NCBI RefSeq assembly: GCF_017313785.1
Contig: NZ_JAFLNL010000004.1
Location: 124,001-188,000, forward strand
Direction of reading: 5' to 3'
Origin: Flagellimonas aurea
GTDB taxonomy: Bacteria; Bacteroidota; Bacteroidia; Flavobacteriales; Flavobacteriaceae
DNA: 64,000 nt
The first letter of the stretch is position 1. Every line of letters begins with the position of its first letter. Made by a program: the position numbers and the translations under genes. The notes under the pieces are model-generated. The model had not been told where the DNA came from. It did not search any database and saw nothing but the letters and a program-made list of their open reading frames with translations. Positions 18,488 through 27,957 of the stretch are shown one piece after another.

Positions 18488-19519
18488 ATGAGGTCGATTC
18501 TTTCCCTTTTAGCCGTTTTGGTTTTGTTTTCTTGTGCCCAAGAACCTAAAAAACAACCTTTTCAATCTGTAGCTGTGAGTCCTGTTTTTCAGGATTCGGT
18601 TAGTATTCGTGCGATTACATTTTTGGATGGTAGAACATTAGCGTTTGCAGGTAGCAATGGGATGTACGGTACGGTAGATGTAAGCTCCAATAAGGTAAGG
18701 GCCAGCACTCAATATTATGATTCCATCACACCAAGTTTTAGAGCGGTGGGTGGAACTTCGGAGGATTTCTTTATGCTCTCGGTTGAAAGTCCTGCGTTAT
18801 TGTACAAAACTGGCGACCAAGGAAAAATGGAATTGGTGTATACCGAAGAGGGCGAAGGTGTGTTTTATGATTGTCTTGCCTTTTGGAACGATACCGAAGG
18901 TATTGCCGTTGGCGATACGGTGGAGGGTTGTCTCTCCATAATTATTACGAGGGATGGTGGAACCACTTGGACCAAATTGGCATGTTCGGATTTACCCAAA
19001 GGAATCGAGGGCGAGGGTGCCTTTGCGGCAAGTAATAGTAATATTGCCGTTCAGGGAAATAAAGTTTGGATAGGTACCACGGAGGGAAGAATTTATTTTT
19101 CTGCGGATAAAGGAGTTTCTTGGGACATTCAAGAGACCCCAATAATTTCAGACGAACCGACCCAAGGCATCTATTCCATGGACTTTTTTGAGGAAAGCAT
19201 CGGGTTTGCCATTGGTGGTGATTACACGCAGCCCGATTCCAACAAAGCCAACAAAATAAAAACTGTTGATGGCGGTAAAACTTGGCAATTGATTGCCGAT
19301 GGTCAGGAACCTGGGTATAAAAGTTGTGTGCAGTTTGTTCCCAATTCAGGTGGTGAAGCATTGGTGGCGGTCGGATTTACTGGAATCTCCTATTCTTCCG
19401 ATGGGGGCGAGAGTTGGAATGCGTTGAGCGAGGAACCTTTCTTCACCATTCGCTTTTTGAATGATTCAACAGCCTTTGCAGCAGGGAGTAATAGGATAGC
19501 GAGATTGGATTTTAAATGA
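18488..19519 (+). CDS. BNR/YCF48-like repeat lipoprotein
   Basis: About 343 aa. A lipoprotein signal peptide starts at the ATG at 18488 (MRSILSLLAVLVLFSC, lipobox LFSC), so an upstream frame extension is not used. The mature part has repeated beta-propeller units of the BNR/YCF48 kind, seen as ITRDGGTTWTKL, FSADKGVSWDIQ, TVDGGKTWQLI and SSDGGESWNAL. Flavobacterial relatives are annotated as oxidoreductase or photosystem-stability-factor-like, without known function. It should face the periplasm or outer surface. No operon partner. Confidence 0.85.
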   Translation: MRSILSLLAVLVLFSCAQEPKKQPFQSVAVSPVFQDSVSIRAITFLDGRTLAFAGSNGMYGTVDVSSNKVRASTQYYDSITPSFRAVGGTSEDFFMLSVESPALLYKTGDQGKMELVYTEEGEGVFYDCLAFWNDTEGIAVGDTVEGCLSIIITRDGGTTWTKLACSDLPKGIEGEGAFAASNSNIAVQGNKVWIGTTEGRIYFSADKGVSWDIQETPIISDEPTQGIYSMDFFEESIGFAIGGDYTQPDSNKANKIKTVDGGKTWQLIADGQEPGYKSCVQFVPNSGGEALVAVGFTGISYSSDGGESWNALSEEPFFTIRFLNDSTAFAAGSNRIARLDFK

Positions 19520-19562
19520 TTTTTTAGGAGACAGGATTCCAACAATCCAAGAATCCATCTTT

Positions 19563-21389
19563 CTACGAAGAAAACGACTGCATCTCTACAAGTTTCTTGT
19601 AATTTTTGTCAGACTTCATCAGCTCTTCATGGGTGCCCTGTTCCACGATCTCGCCTTTGCTCATCACCACAATAGTGTCCGCATTTTGGATGGTGGATAA
19701 ACGGTGCGCAATAACAATGGAAGTTCGGTTCTTCATCATTTTCTCCAACGCATCCTGTACCAATCTCTCGCTTTCGGTGTCGAGGGCAGAAGTGGCCTCG
19801 TCCAAAATCATTATCGGTGGATTTTTGAGCACCGCCCTAGCAATGGAAAGGCGTTGTTTTTGACCTCCACTCAATTTATTTCCGCTGTCGCCAATGTTGG
19901 TTTCATAGCCATTGGGCAAATCCATTATAAAATCGTGTGCGTTGGCTACTTTGGCGGCCTCCATAATTTCGTCCATCGTAGCATTTTCCTTTCCAAGCGC
20001 TATGTTGTTCTTTACGGTGTCGTTAAAAAGAATGGAGTCTTGCGTAACCAATCCCATGAGTCCACGTAGTGATTTCTTCGTGATGTTTTTGATGTTGGTC
20101 CCATCTATCAAAATCTCACCTTTGTTAACATCATAAAAACGTGTCACCAAATTTGCCACGGTACTTTTTCCACTACCGGACTGACCGACCAATGCCACTG
20201 TTTTGCCCTTGTCAACCTTTAGGTTTAAGGTTTTTAGCACATAATCATCTTCGTATTTAAAGCCAACCCCTTTTAGTTCAATACCTGTAGTAAAATCCGT
20301 TTTCTCTTCGGCACCTTCCATGTTTTTGATAGGGTTTTCCGATTCCAGTATCTCCAGAACCCGCTCAGCAGCGGAATTCCCTTTTTTAACGGCGTAAGAA
20401 GCTTTGCTGATGGCTTTGGCGGGTGTTAAAATATTGAACGCTAGACCCATATATGAGATGAATGAGGCAGCATCCAAAGTGCCCTCCAAGAGAACCATGC
20501 GCCCACCAAACCATAGTAGTACACCGAATACAACAATCCCGAGGAATTCACTGGTCGGTGATGATAGGTTTTGACGGTTCAAAAGTGAATTTGAAAACCT
20601 AAAAAAGCGAGATGTAGAATTCTTAAAGGTACCGTAGAATTTAGATTCTGCATTAAAGGCTTTGATGACACGAAGTCCACCCAATGTTTCTTCTACTATG
20701 GATAGAAATTCACCTTGTTCTTTTTGAACCCTGTCTGATTTTTTCTTTAAAGATTTCCCGATGCGTGAAATGATCATTCCTGCAATGGGAATAAAAATAA
20801 ACACAAAAATGGTCAGTTTAACACTAATGATAAACATTACAATAATCGTGAAAAGAATGGTCAATGGCTCGCGAACTATCAACTCTAGAATGGAAAGGAA
20901 AGAGTGCTGTATTTCCAGAACATCTGACGTAATCCTTGCAATAACATCACCTTTCTTTTTTTCTGAAAAATAGGAGATAGGGAGATCCACGATTTTCTGG
21001 TACATCTTGTTGCGAATATCCTTGAGCACACCATTGCGCAAAAACGTGATGAAGTACATCGCCATATAATTGAAGATGTTCTTGAAGAGGAACAAAAATA
21101 AGATGAGGCCTACCGCCAACAAAAGCCCTTTCATGGGGTCTTCACCAGAGAATTGGGTCACTTGATAGTTCATATACCCCTCAAAATAATCTTTGAGCTT
21201 GCCAATGCCTTCATAGGTTGGCGGCTCGTTGATTTGCTTGGTCTTGTCAAAAAGAACGTTGAGCATTGGAATTAATGCGGCATAGGACAGCGCACTGAAC
21301 AATGCATAAAGAATATTGAAAAAAATATTCAGAATACCGTATCTGCGATATGGTTTCGCAAACCGGAGAATCTTTTTAAAGTAGTTCAT
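19563..21389 (-). CDS. ABC exporter, MsbA-like (fused permease and ATPase)
   Basis: 608 aa with an N-terminal six-helix transmembrane domain and a C-terminal nucleotide-binding domain. Walker A is GQSGSGKST near residue 403, the signature LSGGQKQRLS, Walker B IMILDEAT near 530 and the switch histidine in IAHRLSTI. This is a homodimeric type IV exporter; the family moves lipids, drugs or peptides. It begins 3 bp after the phosphosugar mutase gene, in a unit with GT2 and DUF4199 genes, which favours an envelope glycolipid role (inference). Confidence 0.92.
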   Translation of the reverse strand: MNYFKKILRFAKPYRRYGILNIFFNILYALFSALSYAALIPMLNVLFDKTKQINEPPTYEGIGKLKDYFEGYMNYQVTQFSGEDPMKGLLLAVGLILFLFLFKNIFNYMAMYFITFLRNGVLKDIRNKMYQKIVDLPISYFSEKKKGDVIARITSDVLEIQHSFLSILELIVREPLTILFTIIVMFIISVKLTIFVFIFIPIAGMIISRIGKSLKKKSDRVQKEQGEFLSIVEETLGGLRVIKAFNAESKFYGTFKNSTSRFFRFSNSLLNRQNLSSPTSEFLGIVVFGVLLWFGGRMVLLEGTLDAASFISYMGLAFNILTPAKAISKASYAVKKGNSAAERVLEILESENPIKNMEGAEEKTDFTTGIELKGVGFKYEDDYVLKTLNLKVDKGKTVALVGQSGSGKSTVANLVTRFYDVNKGEILIDGTNIKNITKKSLRGLMGLVTQDSILFNDTVKNNIALGKENATMDEIMEAAKVANAHDFIMDLPNGYETNIGDSGNKLSGGQKQRLSIARAVLKNPPIMILDEATSALDTESERLVQDALEKMMKNRTSIVIAHRLSTIQNADTIVVMSKGEIVEQGTHEELMKSDKNYKKLVEMQSFSS

Positions 21390-21392
21390 TCA

Positions 21393-23099
21393 CTATAAAT
21401 TCAGCTCGGATAGGATACCTTCTATTTTGGTTTCCAACTGCGAATTTACGGATTTATAATCCGCTGCCTTGTCCAATTTTGCATTTGTGCTGATGTAGAA
21501 CTTCACTTTGGGTTCCGTTCCACTGGGTCGGGCTGCAATTCGGGTTCCGTCTTCTGTTTCGTAGATCAATACGTTCGATTTAGGTAAATGGAGCGTAAAC
21601 TCTTCACCAGTCTGTACATTTTTAACGGTAGAGGTATTGTAATCTTCAATGTAAAGCAATTTGGAACCTTGCACGGTGTCGACCGGATTTTCTTTGAAAT
21701 CCTTCAACATTTGTTTGATTTCCTCTGCTCCGCTCATCCCTTTTTTGGTGAGGGATATCAATTTTTCCTTGTAAAAACCGAATTCCACGTAGGCATCGAT
21801 CAAATCTTTATAAAAAGAGCTTCCATTGGCCTTGGCGTTGGCCGCTATTTCGCAAGCCAATAGGGTAGAGGTGACCGCATCCTTGTCGCGGACAAAATCA
21901 CCGACCATATATCCAAAGCTTTCTTCACCACCTCCAATAAAGGTAGAGCTAGGGAAGTCCTTTATCATTTTACCTATCCACTTAAAGCCTGTCAATGCTG
22001 TTTTGAATTCCACGCCGTATGATTTTGCCATTTGTTGCATCATGGGTGTGGAAACAATGGTTGTGGCGATAAATTCGTTGCCCTTAAATCCTTTTTCCTT
22101 GTACTGGTCCAAAAGAAACTTGGTCATGAGAACCATGGTCTGGTTCCCGTTCAGGAGTTCTATTTTGCCATCTAGATTGCGAACGGCAATACCTAAACGA
22201 TCACTATCGGGGTCGGTACCCACTACCATATCGGCCCCTATTTCCTCTGCTTTGGCAATGGCGATGGACAATGCCTCGGGCTCTTCTGGGTTGGGGGATT
22301 CCACTGTTGGGAAATCACCATTGGGCTCTGCTTGCTCCTCTATGATGGTCACATTTTTGTAACCGGCTCTCTTCAAAACTTCAGGGATTGCGGTGATAGA
22401 AGTACCGTGCAAGGAAGTGAAGACGATTTTAAAATCATCTTTTCCCTTGGCATTGAAACTTCCATTTTTTACCGATGCTTCAAAAAAGGCTTCATCCACT
22501 TCACTATCAATAAAGTGTATCAGACTCTCATTCTTATCAAATTTGATGTCCTCAAAGGAAAGGGAGTTGATCTCTGCGATAATCTCGCCATCCTGAGGTG
22601 GGACAATCTGTCCGCCATCGGCCCAGTATACTTTGTATCCGTTGTATTCTGGTGGATTATGGGATGCAGTCAAGACAATTCCTGCATGGCAACCGATGTG
22701 TTTTACGGCAAAAGAAAGTTCCGGAGTTGTTCTTAAATCAGAAAATAGGTGAACCCTTATCCCATTAGCAGAGAAAACATCCGCTACCGTTTTGGCCAAG
22801 GTTTTGGAGTTATGTCTGCAATCATAGGCAATCACAACCCTGATATCGTCGTCGGTATACGATTTTTTAAGGTAATTACTGAGTCCTTGGGTGTTCTTGC
22901 CCAAGGTGTATTTATTGATTCTATTGGTTCCAACGCCCATAACACCACGCATGCCACCGGTACCGAACTCCAAATCCTTATAAAAACGTTCTTTAAGTTC
23001 TTCGGGGTCATTGTCTATCAAATGCTTGATTTCCTTTCTGGTGTCTTCATCAAAAAAATCAGTCAACCAAGATTGCGCTGTTTTGGTAATGGAATCCAT
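21393..23099 (-). CDS. Phosphosugar mutase (phosphoglucomutase/phosphomannomutase)
   Basis: 568 aa, the PgcA-like alpha-D-phosphohexomutase length. The phosphoserine loop is LTASHNPPEYNG near residue 146, the metal loop TDPDSDRLG, the sugar-binding GGGEESFGY and the phosphate-binding RPSGTEPKVKFY. It interconverts hexose 1- and 6-phosphates and would supply glucose-1-phosphate or mannose-1-phosphate for surface sugars. Its stop is 3 bp from the ABC exporter start. Confidence 0.93.
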   Translation of the reverse strand: MDSITKTAQSWLTDFFDEDTRKEIKHLIDNDPEELKERFYKDLEFGTGGMRGVMGVGTNRINKYTLGKNTQGLSNYLKKSYTDDDIRVVIAYDCRHNSKTLAKTVADVFSANGIRVHLFSDLRTTPELSFAVKHIGCHAGIVLTASHNPPEYNGYKVYWADGGQIVPPQDGEIIAEINSLSFEDIKFDKNESLIHFIDSEVDEAFFEASVKNGSFNAKGKDDFKIVFTSLHGTSITAIPEVLKRAGYKNVTIIEEQAEPNGDFPTVESPNPEEPEALSIAIAKAEEIGADMVVGTDPDSDRLGIAVRNLDGKIELLNGNQTMVLMTKFLLDQYKEKGFKGNEFIATTIVSTPMMQQMAKSYGVEFKTALTGFKWIGKMIKDFPSSTFIGGGEESFGYMVGDFVRDKDAVTSTLLACEIAANAKANGSSFYKDLIDAYVEFGFYKEKLISLTKKGMSGAEEIKQMLKDFKENPVDTVQGSKLLYIEDYNTSTVKNVQTGEEFTLHLPKSNVLIYETEDGTRIAARPSGTEPKVKFYISTNAKLDKAADYKSVNSQLETKIEGILSELNL

Positions 23100-23156
23100 A
23101 GTGTTTATCGTTGTTTAGTTGCTTAAAAATACAAACTTTAAAAGGTTTGTTGGTGC

Positions 23157-24104
23157 TCAAAGGTTAATTTTGTCGGAGATATTGTATCGGGTGTCATTTT
23201 TTCGGGAACGCACCATGATTTCTCCAAGAAAACCCGCCAAGAACAATTGGGTTCCGATAATCATTGCAGTCAATGAAATATAGAATTGGGGACGTTGGGT
23301 TATCAAGCGACCCAAAGGGTTTAAAAAGAGCTTGTCTATACCTAAATAAAGGGCGAATCCGAATCCTACCATAAACATAAGAACACCCCAAGCGCCAAAG
23401 AGGTGCATGGGCCTCCGTCCGAATTTGGATACAAACCAAATGGTGATCAGGTCCAAAAATCCGTTGATGAAACGCTCCGCTCCAAATTTTGTGGAGCCGT
23501 ATTTTCTGGCTTGGTGCTGTACCACTTTTTCCGAAATATTGGAGAAACCTGCGTTTTTGGCCAAAACGGGAATGTATCGGTGCATTTCGCCCGAAACCTC
23601 GATGGTCTTTACTACTTTGTTGTCAAAAGCTTTTAGACCGCAATTAAAGTCGTGCAATTTTACCCCGGATGTTTTCCGAGCGGCCCAATTGAAGAGCTTT
23701 GACGGTATGTTTTTGGTGATGACGGAATCGTAGCGTTTCTTTTTCCAGCCCGATACTACATGGTACCTTTCTTGGGAGATCATTCGATACAGTTCGGGAA
23801 TCTCTTCGGGATTGTCCTGGAGATCGGCATCCATGGTAATTACTACCTCACCTTCGGCAGTCTTAAAGCCGGCGTGGAGCGCTTGCGATTTTCCATAGTT
23901 CTTGAGGAAACGGATGCCTTTTACGTTTTTGTTGATGTTGGATAGTTCCAAAATGGTTTCCCAAGATGTGTCGGTACTGCCATCATCAATAAAAATAACC
24001 TCGTAAGAAAAATGATTGGATTGCATCACTTGTACAATCCAATCATGTAGTTCTTTAAGCGATTCTTGCTCGTTTAGTAAAGGAATTACAATGGAAATCT
24101 GCAT
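23157..24104 (-). CDS. Family 2 glycosyltransferase, dolichol/undecaprenyl-phosphate sugar type
   Basis: 315 aa. GT-A domain with FIDDGSTDTSW and the DADLQDNPEE motif near residue 91, typical of DPM1/ArnC/YfdH-like enzymes that move a sugar from an NDP donor to a polyprenyl phosphate. Two transmembrane helices follow at about residues 230-300, the usual membrane anchor. It sits between DUF4199 and the phosphosugar mutase, all reading leftward. Confidence 0.9.
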   Translation of the reverse strand: MQISIVIPLLNEQESLKELHDWIVQVMQSNHFSYEVIFIDDGSTDTSWETILELSNINKNVKGIRFLKNYGKSQALHAGFKTAEGEVVITMDADLQDNPEEIPELYRMISQERYHVVSGWKKKRYDSVITKNIPSKLFNWAARKTSGVKLHDFNCGLKAFDNKVVKTIEVSGEMHRYIPVLAKNAGFSNISEKVVQHQARKYGSTKFGAERFINGFLDLITIWFVSKFGRRPMHLFGAWGVLMFMVGFGFALYLGIDKLFLNPLGRLITQRPQFYISLTAMIIGTQLFLAGFLGEIMVRSRKNDTRYNISDKINL

Positions 24105-24146
24105 TGTTCGATTCTGGAATTCCTTCCAAAAGTAGCATTTTTTGTT

Positions 24147-24668
24147 TTAGTAATCCGCTTTGGATTTTTTCAAGATCAAACCGGTAATCAAACCTAAAAT
24201 CAGACCCAGTACCGTGTTCATGATCAAAATGACGGGATATTGGATCCACGCAAAACTTTTTTGCATTTCCACGCCTTGTTCCCATTGCTCCTCAGTCATA
24301 TTGGGGTTTTGAGCCATAGCCTTTGGCTTGGCGATTTCCATGGCTTTGTCCATAAAGTCTGGCTCTATAAAGTTGGTGAGTACAAATTGATAGAGCAAAG
24401 TGATTATGGCACCTACCAGGGCAACCCCTACTCCTACTTTTAAAGCTTCCGAAATGGTCAAATACCCTCCGTTTGCTTTTTTAAACCCATTAACAGCGAC
24501 AAAAATAATAGCTGCCAAGATGACAATAGAGATGACTACTACGGCCGTACTTGTCTCGTAGTGCATTTTTTGAGTGTAGAGCATTACGCCGAACACCACG
24601 GAAATTAGACCTAACAATAGTCCGTAGTTCAGTGCAAATTTTCCGGTTTTTGGTTGTTGTTCTTCCAT
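24147..24668 (-). CDS. DUF4199 membrane protein
   Basis: 173 aa with about four transmembrane helices; the last one ends with the family's PVILIMNTVLGLILGLITGLILKK, and a loop PNMTEEQWEQG precedes it. DUF4199 proteins are confined mostly to Bacteroidota and usually lie directly upstream of a GT2 gene, as here (42 bp). Function unknown. It is the first gene of the leftward envelope cluster. Confidence 0.88.
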   Translation of the reverse strand: MEEQQPKTGKFALNYGLLLGLISVVFGVMLYTQKMHYETSTAVVVISIVILAAIIFVAVNGFKKANGGYLTISEALKVGVGVALVGAIITLLYQFVLTNFIEPDFMDKAMEIAKPKAMAQNPNMTEEQWEQGVEMQKSFAWIQYPVILIMNTVLGLILGLITGLILKKSKADY

Positions 24669-24763
24669 GATTTTTAAAATTAGTGTTGCTTATAGAAGGT
24701 TAGTTATAGATTGCTTATTTTTGTTACATATAAATTTAACTTTATTTTTTTAGTGATTTTAAG

Positions 24764-24793
24764 TTGGAGGTCTCAAAGAAATCATTAAATTTG
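24764..24793 (+). promoter_or_regulatory. rpmE2 promoter
   Basis: TTG at 24764-24766, 19-base spacer, TAAATTTG at 24786-24793: a full match to the Bacteroidota consensus, with a 35-base untranslated leader before the ATG. Confidence 0.8.
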
Positions 24794-24828
24794 CACCCTG
24801 AAAATTCTGAGATTAAGCATTTAAGACG

Positions 24829-25101
24829 ATGAGAAAAGATATACACCCAGAAAACTATAGATTGGTTGCTTTCAAAGACATGTCAAACGATGATGTGTTC
24901 CTTACCAAGTCCACTGCTGAAGCAAAAGAGACCATCGAGGTTGATGGTGTTGAATACCCTTTGGTAAAATTGGAAATTTCAAGAACTTCCCATCCATACT
25001 ATACAGGTAAGACTAAATTGGTCGATACTGCTGGTAGAATTGACAAGTTCAAGAACAAATACAAGAAATTTAAGAAGGAAGATAAGGAGGAGGCCGAGTA
25101 G
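24829..25101 (+). CDS. rpmE2: 50S ribosomal protein L31, type B
   Basis: 90 aa, begins [19 protein letters not shown] and has [11 protein letters not shown] and [13 protein letters not shown], the L31 type B pattern. The zinc-binding cysteines of type A L31 are absent, as expected for the C- form. It has its own promoter and terminator. Type B L31 is often the only L31 in Bacteroidota, so zinc regulation need not be assumed. Confidence 0.97.
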   Translation: MRKDIHPENYRLVAFKDMSNDDVFLTKSTAEAKETIEVDGVEYPLVKLEISRTSHPYYTGKTKLVDTAGRIDKFKNKYKKFKKEDKEEAE

Positions 25102-25127
25102 GTCTTACTTTTTAACGAAATATATGG

Positions 25128-25165
25128 ACGCTCTCGATGCTTTTCGGGGGCGTTTTTTATTTTTG
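25128..25165 (+). terminator. rpmE2 terminator
   Basis: Nine-pair stem (25128-25136 with 25145-25153, two G-U pairs) and an eight-base loop, followed by TTTTTT-A-TTTTT. Lies just before the GlmU-family gene. Confidence 0.8.
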
Positions 25166-25182
25166 GTATTCAAAGCTGAGCT

Positions 25183-26361
25183 ATGAACTATATCCTTTCC
25201 GACGGTAATCACCGTGAAGACCTGTTCCCATTTACATTTACCCGTCCAGTATCGGAGATTAGGGTTGGTATTTTGACAATTACCGAAAAATGGGGGAAAT
25301 GGTTGAATGCATCTATGAGCCATCAAACGGAAGAGTATCTTTCGGAAAAGTACCCTTTGATGGCGGGTGAAGAAAACACCGTCATCAACAGTAGCTACTT
25401 ACCAAACGAATATTTGGTTGAAGCCATCAAAAACCTAAAAATGGGCGAAGCTTTGATAGGGAGGGACGGCTATATCGCCTACGTAACCGAAAACTTGGAA
25501 ATAAGCTTCGAAGAATCGGCATACACAGCTATTCCTTTTGATGATGAAGTACTGACCATAAAAAATACATGGGATATCTTTTCCCGAAATGCTGAAGCCC
25601 TTCAAGCGGATTTTGATTTAGTTACCAAAGGAAGAACAAGCCAGCCCATACCTGATACAAACCAAGTAAAGAATCCCGAGAACATTTTTATCGAAGAAGG
25701 CGCTTCGGTGGAGTTTTGCATTCTGAATGCTTCCACGGGCCCCATTTACATTGGTAAAAATGCCCTGATGATGGAAGGTTGTATGGTCCGTGGTGGATTG
25801 GCCCTTTGCGAAAGCGCCATTTTAAAAATGGGAGCAAAAATCTACGGTGCGGTTACTGCCGGACCAGGATGCAAGCTCGGCGGAGAGGTCAACAATGCCG
25901 TGCTGTTCGCCAATTCCAATAAAGGTCACGATGGTTTCTTGGGAAACTCCGTGCTAGGGGAGTGGTGCAACATTGGAGCAGATACCAACACCTCTAATTT
26001 GAAGAACAACTACGCAGAAGTTCGACTTTGGAACTACAAAACCGAGGGTTTTGCCAAAACAGGACTTCAATTTTGTGGACTCATGATGGGCGACCACAGC
26101 AAATGTGGTATTAATGTGATGTTCAATACAGGGACAGTGGTAGGGGTGAGCGCCAATATTTTTGGCAGTGGTTTCCCCAGAAACTTTATCCCCAGTTTTA
26201 GTTGGGGCGGTGCTACGGCCGGCTATACCACTTTTAGAACCAACAAGGCATTTGAGGTTGCCGAGGCCATGATGAAACGTCGTAATATGGAATTTAACGA
26301 TACTGAGGCCAAGATTTTAGAGCATGTGTTTGAGTTTACACAACGATGGCGGAATTTTTAA
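25183..26361 (+). CDS. GlmU-family protein (sugar nucleotidyltransferase-like with left-handed beta-helix)
   Basis: 392 aa. The N-terminal part resembles the Bacteroidota GlmU-family group but lacks the canonical glycine-rich nucleotide loop (LAAGxGTRM); it begins MNYILSDGNHREDLFPFT. The C-terminal half has hexapeptide-type repeats (for example LNASTGPIYIGKNALMMEGCMV and ILKMGAKIYGAVTAGPG), a left-handed beta-helix acyltransferase fold. It may act in UDP-GlcNAc or related nucleotide-sugar metabolism; activity is unproven. Directly after rpmE2. Confidence 0.8.
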   Translation: MNYILSDGNHREDLFPFTFTRPVSEIRVGILTITEKWGKWLNASMSHQTEEYLSEKYPLMAGEENTVINSSYLPNEYLVEAIKNLKMGEALIGRDGYIAYVTENLEISFEESAYTAIPFDDEVLTIKNTWDIFSRNAEALQADFDLVTKGRTSQPIPDTNQVKNPENIFIEEGASVEFCILNASTGPIYIGKNALMMEGCMVRGGLALCESAILKMGAKIYGAVTAGPGCKLGGEVNNAVLFANSNKGHDGFLGNSVLGEWCNIGADTNTSNLKNNYAEVRLWNYKTEGFAKTGLQFCGLMMGDHSKCGINVMFNTGTVVGVSANIFGSGFPRNFIPSFSWGGATAGYTTFRTNKAFEVAEAMMKRRNMEFNDTEAKILEHVFEFTQRWRNF

Positions 26362-26422
26362 TTAAAGTGTAATTGCTTATTTTGATAGCGAAACATTTAT
26401 CTTATTGTCTTGAATGGATGTA

Positions 26423-27712
26423 TCAATCAGTATCATTCTTTACAATCTGCCCTTCTTTCATTACAAAAACCACGTTTTCAAGAGCTTTGATGTTTTCCAA
26501 TGGATTTTCATCCAAAGCGATTATATCCGCGAAATACCCACTTTGAATAAGTCCGATTTTTTCTTTTCCGGACACAAGATTTCCTGGATGCATGGTTGCA
26601 GATTGCAATATTTGTAAATTGGTCATACCTGCCTCTTTATATGATTGGTAGGTCCTAACTGCAAGTTGTCCCCGTGTCAATTCATTATGGTGATAGTACA
26701 TGTCCGATCCAAATGCAATTTTGACCCCTGCTTGCAACGCCCTTTGTATACGTTGCTGATACCTTCTAACGCCTATTCTGTCGGTGGGGACTAGATATGT
26801 TCCCTGATTAGCCATTACATCCAAAACCTCTTTGGAAATGGTATATCCGTGTTCTATGGAATTAACACCTGATTTAACCGCCAACATTGAAGGGTCATCT
26901 CCATGAGTGGCATGGGCTGCTACCTTAAGCCCAGCTCTGTTTGCTTCCCCAACAATCATATTCAACTCTTCTTGGCTCAACACAAGGGAATTGTTATTTA
27001 CGATTACCTTGATACAATCCGCACCGTCATATATGGCTTGTCTGACTGCTTTGCGAGTGTCTTCGATACCGTTTATGGCAACATATTCCTTTGGAATGAT
27101 TGCACTTTGTGCCTCGTACGCCATAGTAACAAATTGCCCCCCGATTGGAGATAGAGCTCGGGTTGATGCAAACATACGTGGTCCAACCGCCCAACCTTTA
27201 TTTATTGCGTTACGTAAGGATATTGCGGCTCCCATCCCTGAGTTTCCTAAATCCCGAACGGTTGTAAAGCCTGCCATGAGCATTTCTCGAGCATTTTTGG
27301 CACCCAACAAAGCGCGGTCCCCCTCATTGCGCAACACGGTTTCTGCGATGGTATTGGAACCAGGAACTATATCAAGGTCGCGACGATATTCATGGCATAG
27401 ATGGGTGTGGGCATCGACCAAACCAGGAATGATGTATTTATTCGAGACATCAATGATTTCAAGCCCGTCTGGAATTTTAAGGCCGTCACCGATTGTTTCA
27501 ATTTTTCCGTTTCGAATGTATATGGCGGGATTACGTATGGTGGTACCACTTTCAACATCTATCATTGCTTTTGCCAGCAACACCATCGGTTTTTCAACGT
27601 TTTCAGTCACTTGGCCGTGCATATAGATACTTATAAAAAGAAGTATAAGGGTGGTTGGGAACAATCTGCGCGGGACTATTTGCAAAGAGCTTAAAAGAAT
27701 GGGAGTTTTCAT
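26423..27712 (-). CDS. Secreted metal-dependent amidohydrolase (imidazolonepropionase/prolidase-like)
   Basis: 429 aa with a signal peptide ending near IYMHGQ. Amidohydrolase-superfamily motifs are in order: GLVDAHTHL (HxH), a DCIKVIV strand with the candidate carboxylated lysine, AAHATHGDD, SIEHGYT and FGSDMYYHHNE with the last aspartate ligand. This matches the Xaa-Pro dipeptidase/imidazolonepropionase-like cluster; substrate unresolved. It stands between the GlmU-family gene (convergent) and DUF6090. Confidence 0.88.
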   Translation of the reverse strand: MKTPILLSSLQIVPRRLFPTTLILLFISIYMHGQVTENVEKPMVLLAKAMIDVESGTTIRNPAIYIRNGKIETIGDGLKIPDGLEIIDVSNKYIIPGLVDAHTHLCHEYRRDLDIVPGSNTIAETVLRNEGDRALLGAKNAREMLMAGFTTVRDLGNSGMGAAISLRNAINKGWAVGPRMFASTRALSPIGGQFVTMAYEAQSAIIPKEYVAINGIEDTRKAVRQAIYDGADCIKVIVNNNSLVLSQEELNMIVGEANRAGLKVAAHATHGDDPSMLAVKSGVNSIEHGYTISKEVLDVMANQGTYLVPTDRIGVRRYQQRIQRALQAGVKIAFGSDMYYHHNELTRGQLAVRTYQSYKEAGMTNLQILQSATMHPGNLVSGKEKIGLIQSGYFADIIALDENPLENIKALENVVFVMKEGQIVKNDTD

Positions 27713-27957
27713 GGATTTTACACTTTATTTTATTTACTCATAAAACAGTGTAGTGTTACATGATTTAAAAAAAAAAAATGATTGTATTTCTGGTAGTTTA
27801 TTTCAATTGCCGAACCATGGCAGAATTTCTAACTCGATTTACAAAAAGGAGTTTTTTTTTGCTTTGATTGATGCTGCTTTGGTCGGAGAGGGCGGAGGGA
27901 GGTTCTTAAGGTGCGAGAAAAAGAGTTATCGGGTTGTTGTATGAACATAAACTCTTA

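Noticed and set aside
27753..27944. 63-codon plus-strand frame in the amidohydrolase/DUF6090 gap
   Set aside because: AT-rich low-complexity sequence, no start context and no family features.
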